A DNA stretch of 5,012 nt from Pseudomonadota bacterium (GCA_023422555.1 JAFAGQ010000300.1:1-5012), one strand, 5' to 3'. Shown: positions 1-5,012, numbered from the stretch's first letter. The notes: a model not told the origin generated them from the sequence alone. Numbers and translations: made by a program.

Positions 1-60
1 GGCAGTGTGGAAATTCCGCAAGAAGCGTTCCTGGCCATTCTCCAGGTTGAAGATAAATAA
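1..60 (+). CDS. lepA: Elongation factor 4 (LepA), C-terminal end only
   Basis: The first 60 bases read in frame 1 as 19 residues and a TAA stop. They contain the string IPQEAFLAIL, which is typical of the extreme C-terminus of LepA/EF4, the ribosome-associated GTPase that back-translocates or remodels stalled ribosomes. All catalytic GTPase motifs lie upstream of the window and cannot be judged. The identification rests on this short tail plus the position directly upstream of lepB, a pairing that is widely conserved in proteobacteria. Only 11 bases separate the stop from the lepB start, so the two are probably co-transcribed. Confidence 0.9.
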   Translation, partial: GSVEIPQEAFLAILQVEDK

Positions 61-65
61 GGAAG
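60..65 (+). promoter_or_regulatory. Ribosome binding site of lepB
   Basis: AGGAAG overlaps the last base of the lepA stop codon and ends 6 bases before the ATG at 72. This favours the ATG at 72 over the in-frame TTG at 66, which would sit directly against the motif. No room remains for a promoter between lepA and lepB. Confidence 0.6.
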
Positions 66-71
66 TTGAAG

Positions 72-878
72 ATGAATTTTGCGTTAATCCTGTTCGTATT
101 GCTTGTAGTTACAGGTGTGATCAAGCTGCTCGATGCCCTGGTCTTTCGCAAGCGCCGCGTTGCGCGCTACGGAGACGAGGAGCAGACTCACCGTCCCTGG
201 TGGATAGAGTATTCGCTCAGCTTTTTCCCAGTCATACTGTTCGTCTTTATCCTGCGCTCATTTCTGTTCGAGCCATTCCGCATTCCATCAGGTTCCATGC
301 TGCCCACGCTGCAGAATGGAGATATGATTCTGGTGAACAAATTTACTTACGGCATTCGCCTGCCCATCGTTGACCAGAAAATCATTCCAGTGAATGATCC
401 GCAACGTGGCGACGTTATGGTCTTCCGCTATCCTGTGAATCCCGATATGGATTTCATCAAGCGCGTCGTAGGTGTGCCAGGGGACGAAGTCGTGTACCAG
501 AACAAGCGCCTCACTATCAATGGCCAGGCCGTGCCTGTCAGCAATGCAGGTCCATATGTCAATCCGTCACAGCAAAGCGGTTCGCCTGAACAGCTGACCG
601 AATCGCTGGGTGAGCACGAGCATGCCATTCTGAACATGCCGGGCGCGGGTGCTTATCTTGGCATGACGAACTTTCCCGGCAAAGAGAACTGCCAGTACGA
701 GGGTACCAATTTCCGTTGCAAGGTTCCGGAGGGTCAGTATTTTGTCATGGGCGATAATCGTGATAATAGCGAAGACAGCCGCTACTGGGGATTTGTCCCC
801 GATCGCAACATCGTAGGCAAGGCTTTCTTTATCTGGATGAACTTTGGCGATCTGGGTCGCATAGGCTCCTTCAAGTGA
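72..878 (+). CDS. lepB: Signal peptidase I
   Basis: This 268-residue inner-membrane protease (family S26) removes signal peptides from exported preproteins on the periplasmic side. Two hydrophobic segments lie at about residues 3-25 and 48-66, joined by a basic, charged cytoplasmic loop (FRKRR and following). The catalytic domain follows: PSGSM contains the nucleophile Ser75, IKRVVGVPGD contains the general base Lys130, and GDNRDNS starting near residue 227 is the conserved box E, continuing to SRYWGFVP. Cys207 and Cys216 in the periplasmic part could form a disulfide (inference). The protein is shorter than the E. coli enzyme (about 324 residues) but complete. The ATG at 72 was chosen for its upstream AGGAAG. 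The stop overlaps the rnc start by one base (TGATG). The Bug protein encoded downstream has a signal peptide of the kind this enzyme cleaves. Confidence 0.98.
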   Translation: MNFALILFVLLVVTGVIKLLDALVFRKRRVARYGDEEQTHRPWWIEYSLSFFPVILFVFILRSFLFEPFRIPSGSMLPTLQNGDMILVNKFTYGIRLPIVDQKIIPVNDPQRGDVMVFRYPVNPDMDFIKRVVGVPGDEVVYQNKRLTINGQAVPVSNAGPYVNPSQQSGSPEQLTESLGEHEHAILNMPGAGAYLGMTNFPGKENCQYEGTNFRCKVPEGQYFVMGDNRDNSEDSRYWGFVPDRNIVGKAFFIWMNFGDLGRIGSFK

Positions 879-1630
879 TGAATCTTTCAAGACTGGAACG
901 TTTGCTGGGTTATGAATTCAAGGATCAGCGTCTGCTGCTGCAGGCGCTGACGCATCGCAGTCATAGTACAGCGCATAACGAACGTTTCGAATTTCTGGGC
1001 GATTCCATCCTCAATTTCACGGTGGCAGCCATCCTGTTCCACCGACTTGAGCGCGAAGACGAGGGCGACCTTTCGCGCATCCGCGCCAGCCTGGTCAAAC
1101 AGGCTACGCTGGCCGATATTGCGCATCGTCTTGAGCTTCCCCAGTTCCTCCGGCTCGGAGAGGGCGAACTCAAAAGCGGCGGTTTCCGTCGCCCGTCCAT
1201 TCTGGCCGATGCGCTCGAAGCCATTTTCGCTGCCATTTATCTTGACAGCGACGTGCCAACCATTCAGCGCGTCATTGGGCAGCTTTATGCACCACTGCTC
1301 GATTCTGTCGATTTCAATACCCTGGGCAAGGATGCCAAAACCCTTCTCCAGGAAGTCCTGCAGGCACGCAAATTTGCACTGCCGGTTTATAACGTGACTG
1401 CAACCACTGGCGCAGCACATGATCAGCAGTTTGAAATCGAATGCTATATCGCCGAACTGGATTTGCGCAGTCAGGCCAGCGGCAGTAGCCGACGGGCTGG
1501 TGAACAGGCCGCAGCGCGCAAGATGCTGGATACACTGGAAACGGCATTACCCAAAAACGGTGCCAAAAAGCGCGTTCGTAAAGTCGCGCAACTGACCTTG
1601 CCGGTAGCTGTCGAGCAGGAGAAAAAATGA
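878..1630 (+). CDS. rnc: Ribonuclease III
   Basis: This 250-residue double-strand-specific endoribonuclease processes the 30S rRNA precursor, some mRNAs and sense-antisense duplexes. The N-terminal catalytic domain carries the family signature ERFEFLGDS, with metal-binding Glu35, Glu38 and Asp42. The second acidic pair is seen as Asp111 and Glu114 in DALEAIFAAIYLD, and EGDLSRIRASLV lies between the two. A double-stranded-RNA-binding domain occupies about residues 151-221 (from DAKTLLQE to AGEQAAARKML). About 25 further residues form a basic tail containing KKRVRK, making the protein longer than the 226-residue E. coli enzyme. Start choice: the ATG at 878 overlaps the lepB stop; a GTG one codon upstream (875) is an alternative. 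No good Shine-Dalgarno is visible, so coupling to lepB translation is likely. The stop overlaps the era start by 4 bases. Confidence 0.98.
   Translation: MNLSRLERLLGYEFKDQRLLLQALTHRSHSTAHNERFEFLGDSILNFTVAAILFHRLEREDEGDLSRIRASLVKQATLADIAHRLELPQFLRLGEGELKSGGFRRPSILADALEAIFAAIYLDSDVPTIQRVIGQLYAPLLDSVDFNTLGKDAKTLLQEVLQARKFALPVYNVTATTGAAHDQQFEIECYIAELDLRSQASGSSRRAGEQAAARKMLDTLETALPKNGAKKRVRKVAQLTLPVAVEQEKK
1617..1621 (+). promoter_or_regulatory. Ribosome binding site of era
   Basis: AGGAG lies within the last rnc codons, 5 bases before the era ATG at 1627. With the ATGA overlap of rnc stop and era start, it supports both the chosen start and reinitiation by ribosomes finishing rnc. Confidence 0.6.
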
Positions 1631-2544
1631 GTCAGGATCCCAAATCTACATCGCAGGACGATATCGCGCAAAAAACCGGTTTCATTGCGGTCGTAGGCCG
1701 GCCAAATGTGGGCAAATCCACGCTTACCAATGCGCTTATCGGCAGCAAAATTTCCATCGTCTCGCGCAAGGCCCAGACCACAAGGCATCGCATTCATGGC
1801 GTCCTCACCAGGGACAACACCCAGTTTGTATTTGTTGATACACCGGGCTTTCAGACGCGCCACGGCGGTACCATGAACCGCATGATGAATCGGGTGGTGA
1901 CCCAGGCGCTGGCCGACGTCGATGTGATTGTTCATGTGGTCGAGGCCGGTAAATGGTCTGCCGGGGATGAGCAGATTGTCCCCTTGCTGCCTGCGTCCAA
2001 AAAGTGCATTCTTGCCATCAGCAAAATAGATGCGCTCAAGAACAAGAACGACCTGTTTGATTTCGTTGCCCGCATCATGGGCAAGTTTGCCTACGATGCC
2101 GTGGTGCCCGTCAGCTCCGTCAAAGGCGTGCAGCTGGATACACTGCTATCCGAAATCGAACAGCGCCTGCCCGAAGGCGAATTCATGTTCGAGGAAGATG
2201 CGCTCACCGACAGGCCCATACGCTTTATCGCCGCCGAACTGATTCGGGAAAAAATCTTCCGTCTGGTCGGAGACGAACTTCCTTACGCCACAACGGTGGT
2301 GATAGAGCAGTGGGAAGAAGACGATAAAGCTGCCCGTATCGCCGCCTGTGTTGTGGTCGAACGCGATAGCCATAAGCCGATTCTGCTGGGTGCCAAAGGC
2401 ACACACATGAAACGCATCGCCACCGAAGCTCGCCAGGACATTTCTCAGCTGCTGGATAAGCCTGTGTTCCTTGAAATTTATATCAAGGTGCGCAAGGGCT
2501 GGTCCGACAAGGAAAGTGCCTTGCGTGACCTGGGATATGAGTAA
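1627..2544 (+). CDS. era: GTPase Era, 30S ribosome assembly factor
   Basis: This 305-residue GTPase binds the 3' end of 16S rRNA and checks late 30S maturation at the inner face of the membrane. The G domain shows the Walker A motif GRPNVGKS (24-31), the switch region TTRHRIHG (51-58) and DTPGF (71-75). The guanine-specificity motif reads SKID (132-135) rather than the usual NKxD, and the G5 region reads SSVKG (163-167). The C-terminal KH RNA-binding domain carries the GAKG loop (255-258), followed by KRIATEARQDI and the ending VRKGWSDKESALRDLGYE, which is highly typical of Era. The length matches the family (about 300). An N-terminal extension of about 17 residues precedes the G domain. The 4-base overlap with rnc fits a shared role in 16S processing. 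The last codons overlap recO by 8 bases. Confidence 0.98.
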   Translation: MSQDPKSTSQDDIAQKTGFIAVVGRPNVGKSTLTNALIGSKISIVSRKAQTTRHRIHGVLTRDNTQFVFVDTPGFQTRHGGTMNRMMNRVVTQALADVDVIVHVVEAGKWSAGDEQIVPLLPASKKCILAISKIDALKNKNDLFDFVARIMGKFAYDAVVPVSSVKGVQLDTLLSEIEQRLPEGEFMFEEDALTDRPIRFIAAELIREKIFRLVGDELPYATTVVIEQWEEDDKAARIAACVVVERDSHKPILLGAKGTHMKRIATEARQDISQLLDKPVFLEIYIKVRKGWSDKESALRDLGYE

Positions 2545-3127
2545 ACGCAGCAGCCGGGTTCAGGACGTCAGCGCCTATCTGCTGCAGGCGACTGCCTGGA
2601 GTGAGTCGTCTCTGATTGCACGACTGTTCTCGCGCGAGCACGGCATTGTGACTGTCGTTGCCAAGGGTGCCAAGCGTCCGTATTCAGTCCTGCGACCTGT
2701 GCTTTCAGCTTTTGAGCCACTGATGGTTTCCTGGTCGGGTACCGGCGAAGTCAAAACGCTGACGCGAGCCGAACTGGCTGGCCTGCATGGCATGAAGGGC
2801 AAATCCCTGATGTCTGCCTGGTACATGAATGAGTTGCTGATTCGTATGCTGCCTGGCGAAGATGCGCATCCCCAGTTATACGACGCCTACCGGCAGGCGT
2901 TGCAGCAACTGGCCAGCGGTGAGCGCGCGTCCGGTTCCTTGCGGCGGTTCGAATGGACTCTGCTGCAGGAAACAGGCTACGGTGTACCAGGGGCAAGGCC
3001 CGACTTCGATCAGCCTGCAGCCGAGCCCGAACTGCGGCGCATGCTGCGTGAGCGAATAGACGAGCACCTGGAAAAACGTCCTCTCATGACGCGGAACGTT
3101 CTGCTTTCGCTAAAACAATATTCATAA
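2537..3127 (+). CDS. recO: DNA repair protein RecO, unusually short
   Basis: RecO loads RecA onto SSB-coated single-stranded DNA together with RecR in RecF-pathway recombination and gap repair. The N-terminal OB-fold is recognisable at about residues 8-82: AYLL, WSESS (21-25), VAKGAKRPYS (41-50) and GEVKTL (70-75). The helical domain follows with YMNELL (96-101), LRRFEW (135-140) and GYGV (147-150). The usual end, of the form LRxxL...HLxxRPLxxR, is seen at 166-186. The protein has 196 residues against about 240 in E. coli RecO; the missing part lies between GYGV and LRRML, where only 15 residues remain. No cysteine is present, so there is no zinc finger. The start at ATG 2537 overlaps the end of era; GTG 2525, 8 bases after AGGAAAG (2510-2516), is a reasonable alternative adding four residues. 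No frameshift is evident because both ends lie in one frame. Function may be retained or reduced; the sequence alone cannot tell. Confidence 0.92.
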   Translation: MSKRSSRVQDVSAYLLQATAWSESSLIARLFSREHGIVTVVAKGAKRPYSVLRPVLSAFEPLMVSWSGTGEVKTLTRAELAGLHGMKGKSLMSAWYMNELLIRMLPGEDAHPQLYDAYRQALQQLASGERASGSLRRFEWTLLQETGYGVPGARPDFDQPAAEPELRRMLRERIDEHLEKRPLMTRNVLLSLKQYS

Positions 3128-3139
3128 AAAGTACAGACG

Positions 3140-3174
3140 AAAAAAAACCGGAGCATTGGATTGGTCCGGCTTTT
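3140..3174 (-). terminator. Intrinsic terminator between convergent genes
   Basis: CCGGA (3148-3152) and TCCGG (3165-3169) form a 5-bp stem around a 12-base loop. Read on the minus strand, the stem is followed by eight T (3147-3140), which suits termination of the Bug transcript. On the plus strand it is preceded by A8 and followed by C and four T (3171-3174), so it may also stop the recO message, ending 13 bases after the recO stop. The stem is short, but the U-tract on the minus strand is good. Confidence 0.65.
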
Positions 3175-3179
3175 CAGTT

Positions 3180-3194
3180 CACGGTATGACCGTG
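3180..3194. repeat. Small perfect inverted repeat
   Basis: CACGGT (3180-3185) and ACCGTG (3189-3194) flank the three bases ATG, forming a 6-bp perfect hairpin. On the plus strand it is followed by TTTG only, too few T for a convincing terminator. It sits between the U-tract terminator and the larger hairpin at 3224-3246 and may be an accessory terminator or 3'-end stabiliser. Confidence 0.4.
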
Positions 3195-3223
3195 TTTGAT
3201 TGACTCACATTCTGGCTTTTTCT

Positions 3224-3246
3224 GCTTCTGCCGTTACGGCAGAAGC
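3224..3246. repeat. Perfect 10-bp hairpin downstream of the Bug gene
   Basis: GCTTCTGCCG (3224-3233) and CGGCAGAAGC (3237-3246) are exact complements separated by TTA. The arm lies 19 bases past the stop of the minus-strand Bug gene. Neither strand has a U-tract after it; on the minus strand it is followed by AGAAAAAG, so it is not a canonical intrinsic terminator by itself. In the Bug transcript it would form a very stable 3' structure, possibly protecting the message from exonucleases; this role is inference. Confidence 0.65.
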
Positions 3247-3265
3247 GAACCGCGATTGAGCAATC

Positions 3266-4252
3266 TTATTGAGGCTGAACGCCTGCTTTTTTGAACAGCT
3301 CTGCCCATACAGGCACTTGTTCTTTGACTTTTGCGTCAAGCGCTTCAGGCGTTGCCTGATCCGTCAGGATCGTCGCACCCAGTGCATCCATACGCTCTTT
3401 GAATTTCGGACTTGCCAGGCCGTCTTTGAGTGCTTTGTTCAGCTTGGCAACGATATCGTCTGGTGTTTTGGCAGGAACCCACATACCGTGCCAAATACCG
3501 ACGCTGAAGTCCTTGAAGCCTTCTTCCTGCATGGTAGGCAGGTCTGGCAATTGATCATTGCGTTTGGCGCTGGTGATGGCATAAGCCTTGACGGTTTTTG
3601 CCTTGATGTGTTGCGTGGTGTTGGTTGTCTGGTCGCAGAGCAGATCAACCTGTTTACCCAGCAGATCATTCATGGCCGGGCCGGCACCTTTATACGGCAC
3701 GGTCAGCAGTTTGACACCCAGCGCATCCATAAGCATGGTGCCGCAAAGGTGGCTGGCTGCGCCCACGCCGGCATTGGCCAGCGTTACTTTATCCTGGTTG
3801 GCTTTCAGGTACTCTACCAGCTCTTTCATGTTGTTCGCAGGAAAGTCTGAGCGAGCGACCAGTGTCATGGGAACATCCACGACCAGGCCAACAGGTTTGA
3901 AGCTTTTTTCCGGATCATAGCCCAGGCGTTTGTAGAGAGAAGGAGCGGTCGAGAATCCGACGTGCATCAGCAGAACGCTGTAGCCATCAGGTTTTGCATT
4001 GGCAACCTGTGTGGTACCAATGGTGCCGCCCGCGCCCGCCTTGTTTTCAATTACGACGGTTTGTCCCAAAGATTTCTGCATCGCTTCACCCAGAGAACGG
4101 GCCACGTTATCGGTCGGACCGCCAGCGGTAAATGGGATAATCATGGAGATAGGACGATCGGGATAATCCGCGGCCATAGCTGCGCCGGTAGTCAATGCAA
4201 AAGCCAGCGCAACACGGCTGATCTTACGGGCGTTTTTCATAATGTTAGACAT
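3266..4252 (-). CDS. Bug/TctC-family periplasmic solute-binding protein
   Basis: This 328-residue protein belongs to the tripartite tricarboxylate receptor (Bug, TctC-like) family of high-affinity periplasmic binding proteins. Known members bind carboxylates, amino acids or related small acids; the ligand here cannot be named. A signal peptide is clear: a basic start (MKNARK from residue 5), a hydrophobic core at about 13-24, and cleavage likely after AMA at residue 27. Family motifs follow in order: YPDRPISMIIPFTAGGPTD (30-48), VIENKAGAGGTIGT (67-80), KPDGY (87-91), VPYKGAGPAMNDLLGKQVDLL (185-205) and LPTMQEEGF (238-246). The length is normal for the family. The ATG at 4252 is preferred over the ATG at 4240 because AGGA lies 5 bases upstream of it. 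No tctA/tctB-type membrane genes adjoin it within the window, so it is an orphan receptor here, a common arrangement in Bordetella and its relatives. Confidence 0.93.
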   Translation of the reverse strand: MSNIMKNARKISRVALAFALTTGAAMAADYPDRPISMIIPFTAGGPTDNVARSLGEAMQKSLGQTVVIENKAGAGGTIGTTQVANAKPDGYSVLLMHVGFSTAPSLYKRLGYDPEKSFKPVGLVVDVPMTLVARSDFPANNMKELVEYLKANQDKVTLANAGVGAASHLCGTMLMDALGVKLLTVPYKGAGPAMNDLLGKQVDLLCDQTTNTTQHIKAKTVKAYAITSAKRNDQLPDLPTMQEEGFKDFSVGIWHGMWVPAKTPDDIVAKLNKALKDGLASPKFKERMDALGATILTDQATPEALDAKVKEQVPVWAELFKKAGVQPQ

Positions 4253-4257
4253 CTCTT

Positions 4258-4261
4258 TCCT
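4258..4261 (-). promoter_or_regulatory. Ribosome binding site of the Bug gene
   Basis: On the minus strand AGGA, within AGGAAAG, ends 5 bases before the ATG at 4252. The downstream in-frame ATG at 4240 has no such motif, so this site decides the start. Confidence 0.55.
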
Positions 4262-4269
4262 GTATTCTG

Positions 4270-4298
4270 GTTGTAAATTTTAATGATGCGAACGACAA
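4270..4298 (-). promoter_or_regulatory. Candidate sigma-70 promoter for the Bug gene
   Basis: On the minus strand TTGTCG (4298-4293) and TACAAC (4275-4270) are separated by 17 bases; each matches the -35 and -10 consensus at four of six positions. Transcription from it would give a leader of only about 10 bases. An overlapping TAAAAT (4282-4277) is a better -10 but has no good -35 at normal spacing. The call is weak, but a promoter is expected somewhere in this gap because a strong terminator separates it from the upstream gene. Confidence 0.3.
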
Positions 4299-4301
4299 AG
4301 A

Positions 4302-4316
4302 AGTCAGTCTAGTCAG
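4302..4316. repeat. Short direct repeat upstream of the Bug gene
   Basis: AGTCAG occurs at 4302-4307 and again at 4311-4316, a 9-bp period, with a partial third copy (CAGTCG) at 4325-4330. The pair lies just upstream of the candidate -35 element. It could be an activator or repressor half-site array, but such short repeats also arise by chance. Confidence 0.3.
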
Positions 4317-4341
4317 GTTACATTCAGTCGTCACTAGATAA

Positions 4342-4361
4342 TTACCCTTAATATCGGGTAA
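4342..4361. promoter_or_regulatory. Inverted repeat, candidate operator
   Basis: TTACCC (4342-4347) and GGGTAA (4356-4361) are perfect complements separated by the AT-rich 8-base spacer TTAATATC. The 20-base size and the AT-rich centre fit a dimeric regulator site. It lies about 90 bases upstream of the Bug start and downstream (in the transcription sense) of the terminator at 4381-4416. The regulator is unknown. Confidence 0.35.
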
Positions 4362-4380
4362 ACCGTTATAACCGGCCATG

Positions 4381-4416
4381 AAAAAACCGCCATGCCGGTT
4401 TATCCGACAGGGCGGT
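4381..4416 (-). terminator. Strong intrinsic terminator of the BI-1 family gene
   Basis: Read on the minus strand, ACCGCC (4416-4411) pairs with GGCGGT (4391-4386). Inside these arms the stem continues past one C/T mismatch with six more pairs, one of them G-U, and closes on an ATAAA loop. The U-tract is formed by bases 4386-4381 (six T on the minus strand; the first also serves as the last stem base). It lies about 70 bases past the stop at 4488, so it ends the BI-1 transcript and insulates the Bug gene. Confidence 0.8.
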
Positions 4417-4441
4417 GATTGACTGTGGCTCTGAGGTCGCA

Positions 4442-4467
4442 GGCGGTTGCTTCCTGGAAACACCGCC
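4442..4467. repeat. Second hairpin after the BI-1 gene, sharing its arm with the terminator
   Basis: GGCGGT (4442-4447) and ACCGCC (4462-4467) form a 6-bp stem with a 14-base loop, 20 bases past the BI-1 family stop. No U-tract follows. Its arms have the same hexamers as the outer stem of the terminator at 4381-4416, so the two structures could exchange partners. Confidence 0.4.
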
Positions 4468-4487
4468 GTTGATGCCGCAAGGGACAA

Positions 4488-5012
4488 TTACTCTCGACTG
4501 CCGCCGAAAATACCCAAAATGGCCAGCAGGTTTGCGAACACGTTATAGATGTCCAGATAGATGGCCAGCGTGGCGGAAATATAATTGGTTTCACCGCCAT
4601 TGACTACGCGCTGTACATCAACCAGCATAAAGGCAGAAAAGATAACGATGGCCAGAACAGAAATTGTCAGCACCAGCGCCGGAATCTGCAGGAACATATT
4701 GGCCAGCGCAACCAGCAGCAGTACGACGGCGCCGATGAACAGCGTTTTCTGCATGCCTGTGAAGTCCCGCTTGCTGGTAGTGGCAATGGTGGCCATGACA
4801 CCAAAAATGGCTGCCGTACCGCCAAAGGCAAGCATAATCAGCTGGGTACCGTTACGAAAATCCAGCACGTGGCCGATCAGCCGGGACAGCATCATCCCCA
4901 TAAAGAAGGTGAACAACAGCAGCAGACCCACACCCAGGGAACTGTTCTTGTTCTTTTCGATGGCAAACATCAGGCCGAAAGCACCCACCAGAAAGACGAT
5001 GGTTGATATCCC
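4488..5012 (-). CDS. BI-1/YccA-family integral membrane protein, start outside the window
   Basis: The visible 174 residues are the C-terminal part of a Bax inhibitor-1 family protein (YccA/YbhL/YetJ-like, usually about 220-240 residues). The frame stays open to the window edge at 5012, so the GTG at 4988 is an internal codon, not the start. About six hydrophobic segments can be seen, and the C-terminus reads SATLAIYLDIYNVFANLLAI, the family's hallmark. Two aspartates, in MLVDVQR (codon 4617-4619) and YLDIYN (codon 4551-4553), occupy the places of the paired aspartates that form the pH-sensitive gate of the calcium-leak channel YetJ of Bacillus. In E. coli, YccA interacts with the membrane protease FtsH. 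Which role applies here is unknown. The gene is followed by its own hairpin and terminator and transcribed apart from the Bug gene. Confidence 0.9.
   Translation of the reverse strand, partial: GISTIVFLVGAFGLMFAIEKNKNSSLGVGLLLLFTFFMGMMLSRLIGHVLDFRNGTQLIMLAFGGTAAIFGVMATIATTSKRDFTGMQKTLFIGAVVLLLVALANMFLQIPALVLTISVLAIVIFSAFMLVDVQRVVNGGETNYISATLAIYLDIYNVFANLLAILGIFGGSRE

Noticed and set aside
66..71. TTG start for lepB at 66
   Set aside because: The AGGAAG motif ends at 65, leaving no spacing to the TTG, while the ATG at 72 is well spaced.
887..1420. A 177-codon minus-strand open frame inside rnc
   Set aside because: It is the antisense shadow of the RNase III gene, whose catalytic motifs are all present on the plus strand. 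Its composition resembles no family I know.
1471..1935. A 154-codon minus-strand open frame across the rnc/era junction
   Set aside because: It is antisense to two recognised, overlapping genes and crosses their junction; nothing supports it as a gene.
2471..2536. N-terminal extension of RecO starting at ATG 2471
   Set aside because: It would overlap the conserved KH end of Era by over 70 bases and add 22 residues unlike any RecO start. ATG 2537 fits the family better.
3180..3194. The 6-bp hairpin as a terminator of recO
   Set aside because: Only three T follow it on the plus strand, and the element at 3140-3174 lies closer to recO with a better T-run.
3269..3850. A 193-codon open frame on the plus strand opposite the Bug gene
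   Set aside because: It lies wholly antisense to a clearly recognised gene, its protein has no recognisable domain and many cysteines and histidines scattered without pattern, and it has no ribosome binding site that I can see.
4245..4487. An 80-codon minus-strand open frame in the gap between the BI-1 and Bug genes
   Set aside because: It runs straight through the strong terminator and the candidate operator and promoter, overlaps the Bug start, and its protein has no recognisable feature.
4988..4988. GTG at 4988 as the true start of the BI-1 family gene
   Set aside because: The frame stays open to the window edge, the upstream codons (STIVFLVGAFG) continue a hydrophobic segment, and the family is normally about 220-240 residues, so the gene extends beyond the window.

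Overview
The window looks like chromosomal DNA from a betaproteobacterium of the family Alcaligenaceae (the Bordetella/Achromobacter/Advenella group). Three things suggest this: the lepA-lepB-rnc-era-recO gene order, the betaproteobacterial character of the LepB and Era proteins, and a stand-alone Bug/TctC-type binding protein, a family greatly expanded in that group. The genus cannot be fixed from the sequence alone.

Positions 1-3127 (+ strand) hold a tightly packed housekeeping operon. It starts with the last 19 codons of lepA (elongation factor 4), followed by lepB (signal peptidase I), rnc (RNase III), era (ribosome-assembly GTPase) and recO (recombination mediator). The gap between lepA and lepB is 11 bases. 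The later junctions overlap by 1, 4 and 8 bases, so translation is probably coupled along the message. The genes link membrane protein export, rRNA processing and 30S maturation (RNase III and Era act on the same 16S precursor), and DNA repair. RecO is the odd member: it is only 196 residues long and seems to lack about 45 residues inside its C-terminal domain, although both ends of the protein are recognisable.

Positions 3128-3265 separate two convergent transcription units and contain three inverted repeats. One is a good terminator for the minus-strand unit and may work in both directions; one is a perfect 10-bp hairpin without a U-tract. pdxJ and acpS, which often follow recO in proteobacteria, are absent here, so the operon ends or has been interrupted at this point.

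Positions 3266-4252 (- strand) encode an exported Bug/TctC solute-binding protein with a clear signal peptide and no transporter genes beside it. Positions 4253-4487 hold no gene. They contain a weak candidate promoter, a short direct repeat and a TTACCC-N8-GGGTAA inverted repeat, all upstream of the Bug gene, plus a strong intrinsic terminator and an extra hairpin downstream of the last gene. Positions 4488-5012 (- strand) are the C-terminal 174 codons of a BI-1/YccA-type multi-pass membrane protein whose start lies beyond the window.

I found no mobile element, CRISPR array, tRNA or rRNA, and nothing that amounts to a new multi-gene system. The points most worth checking are the compact RecO, the synteny break after it, and the structured non-coding segments on both sides of the Bug gene.
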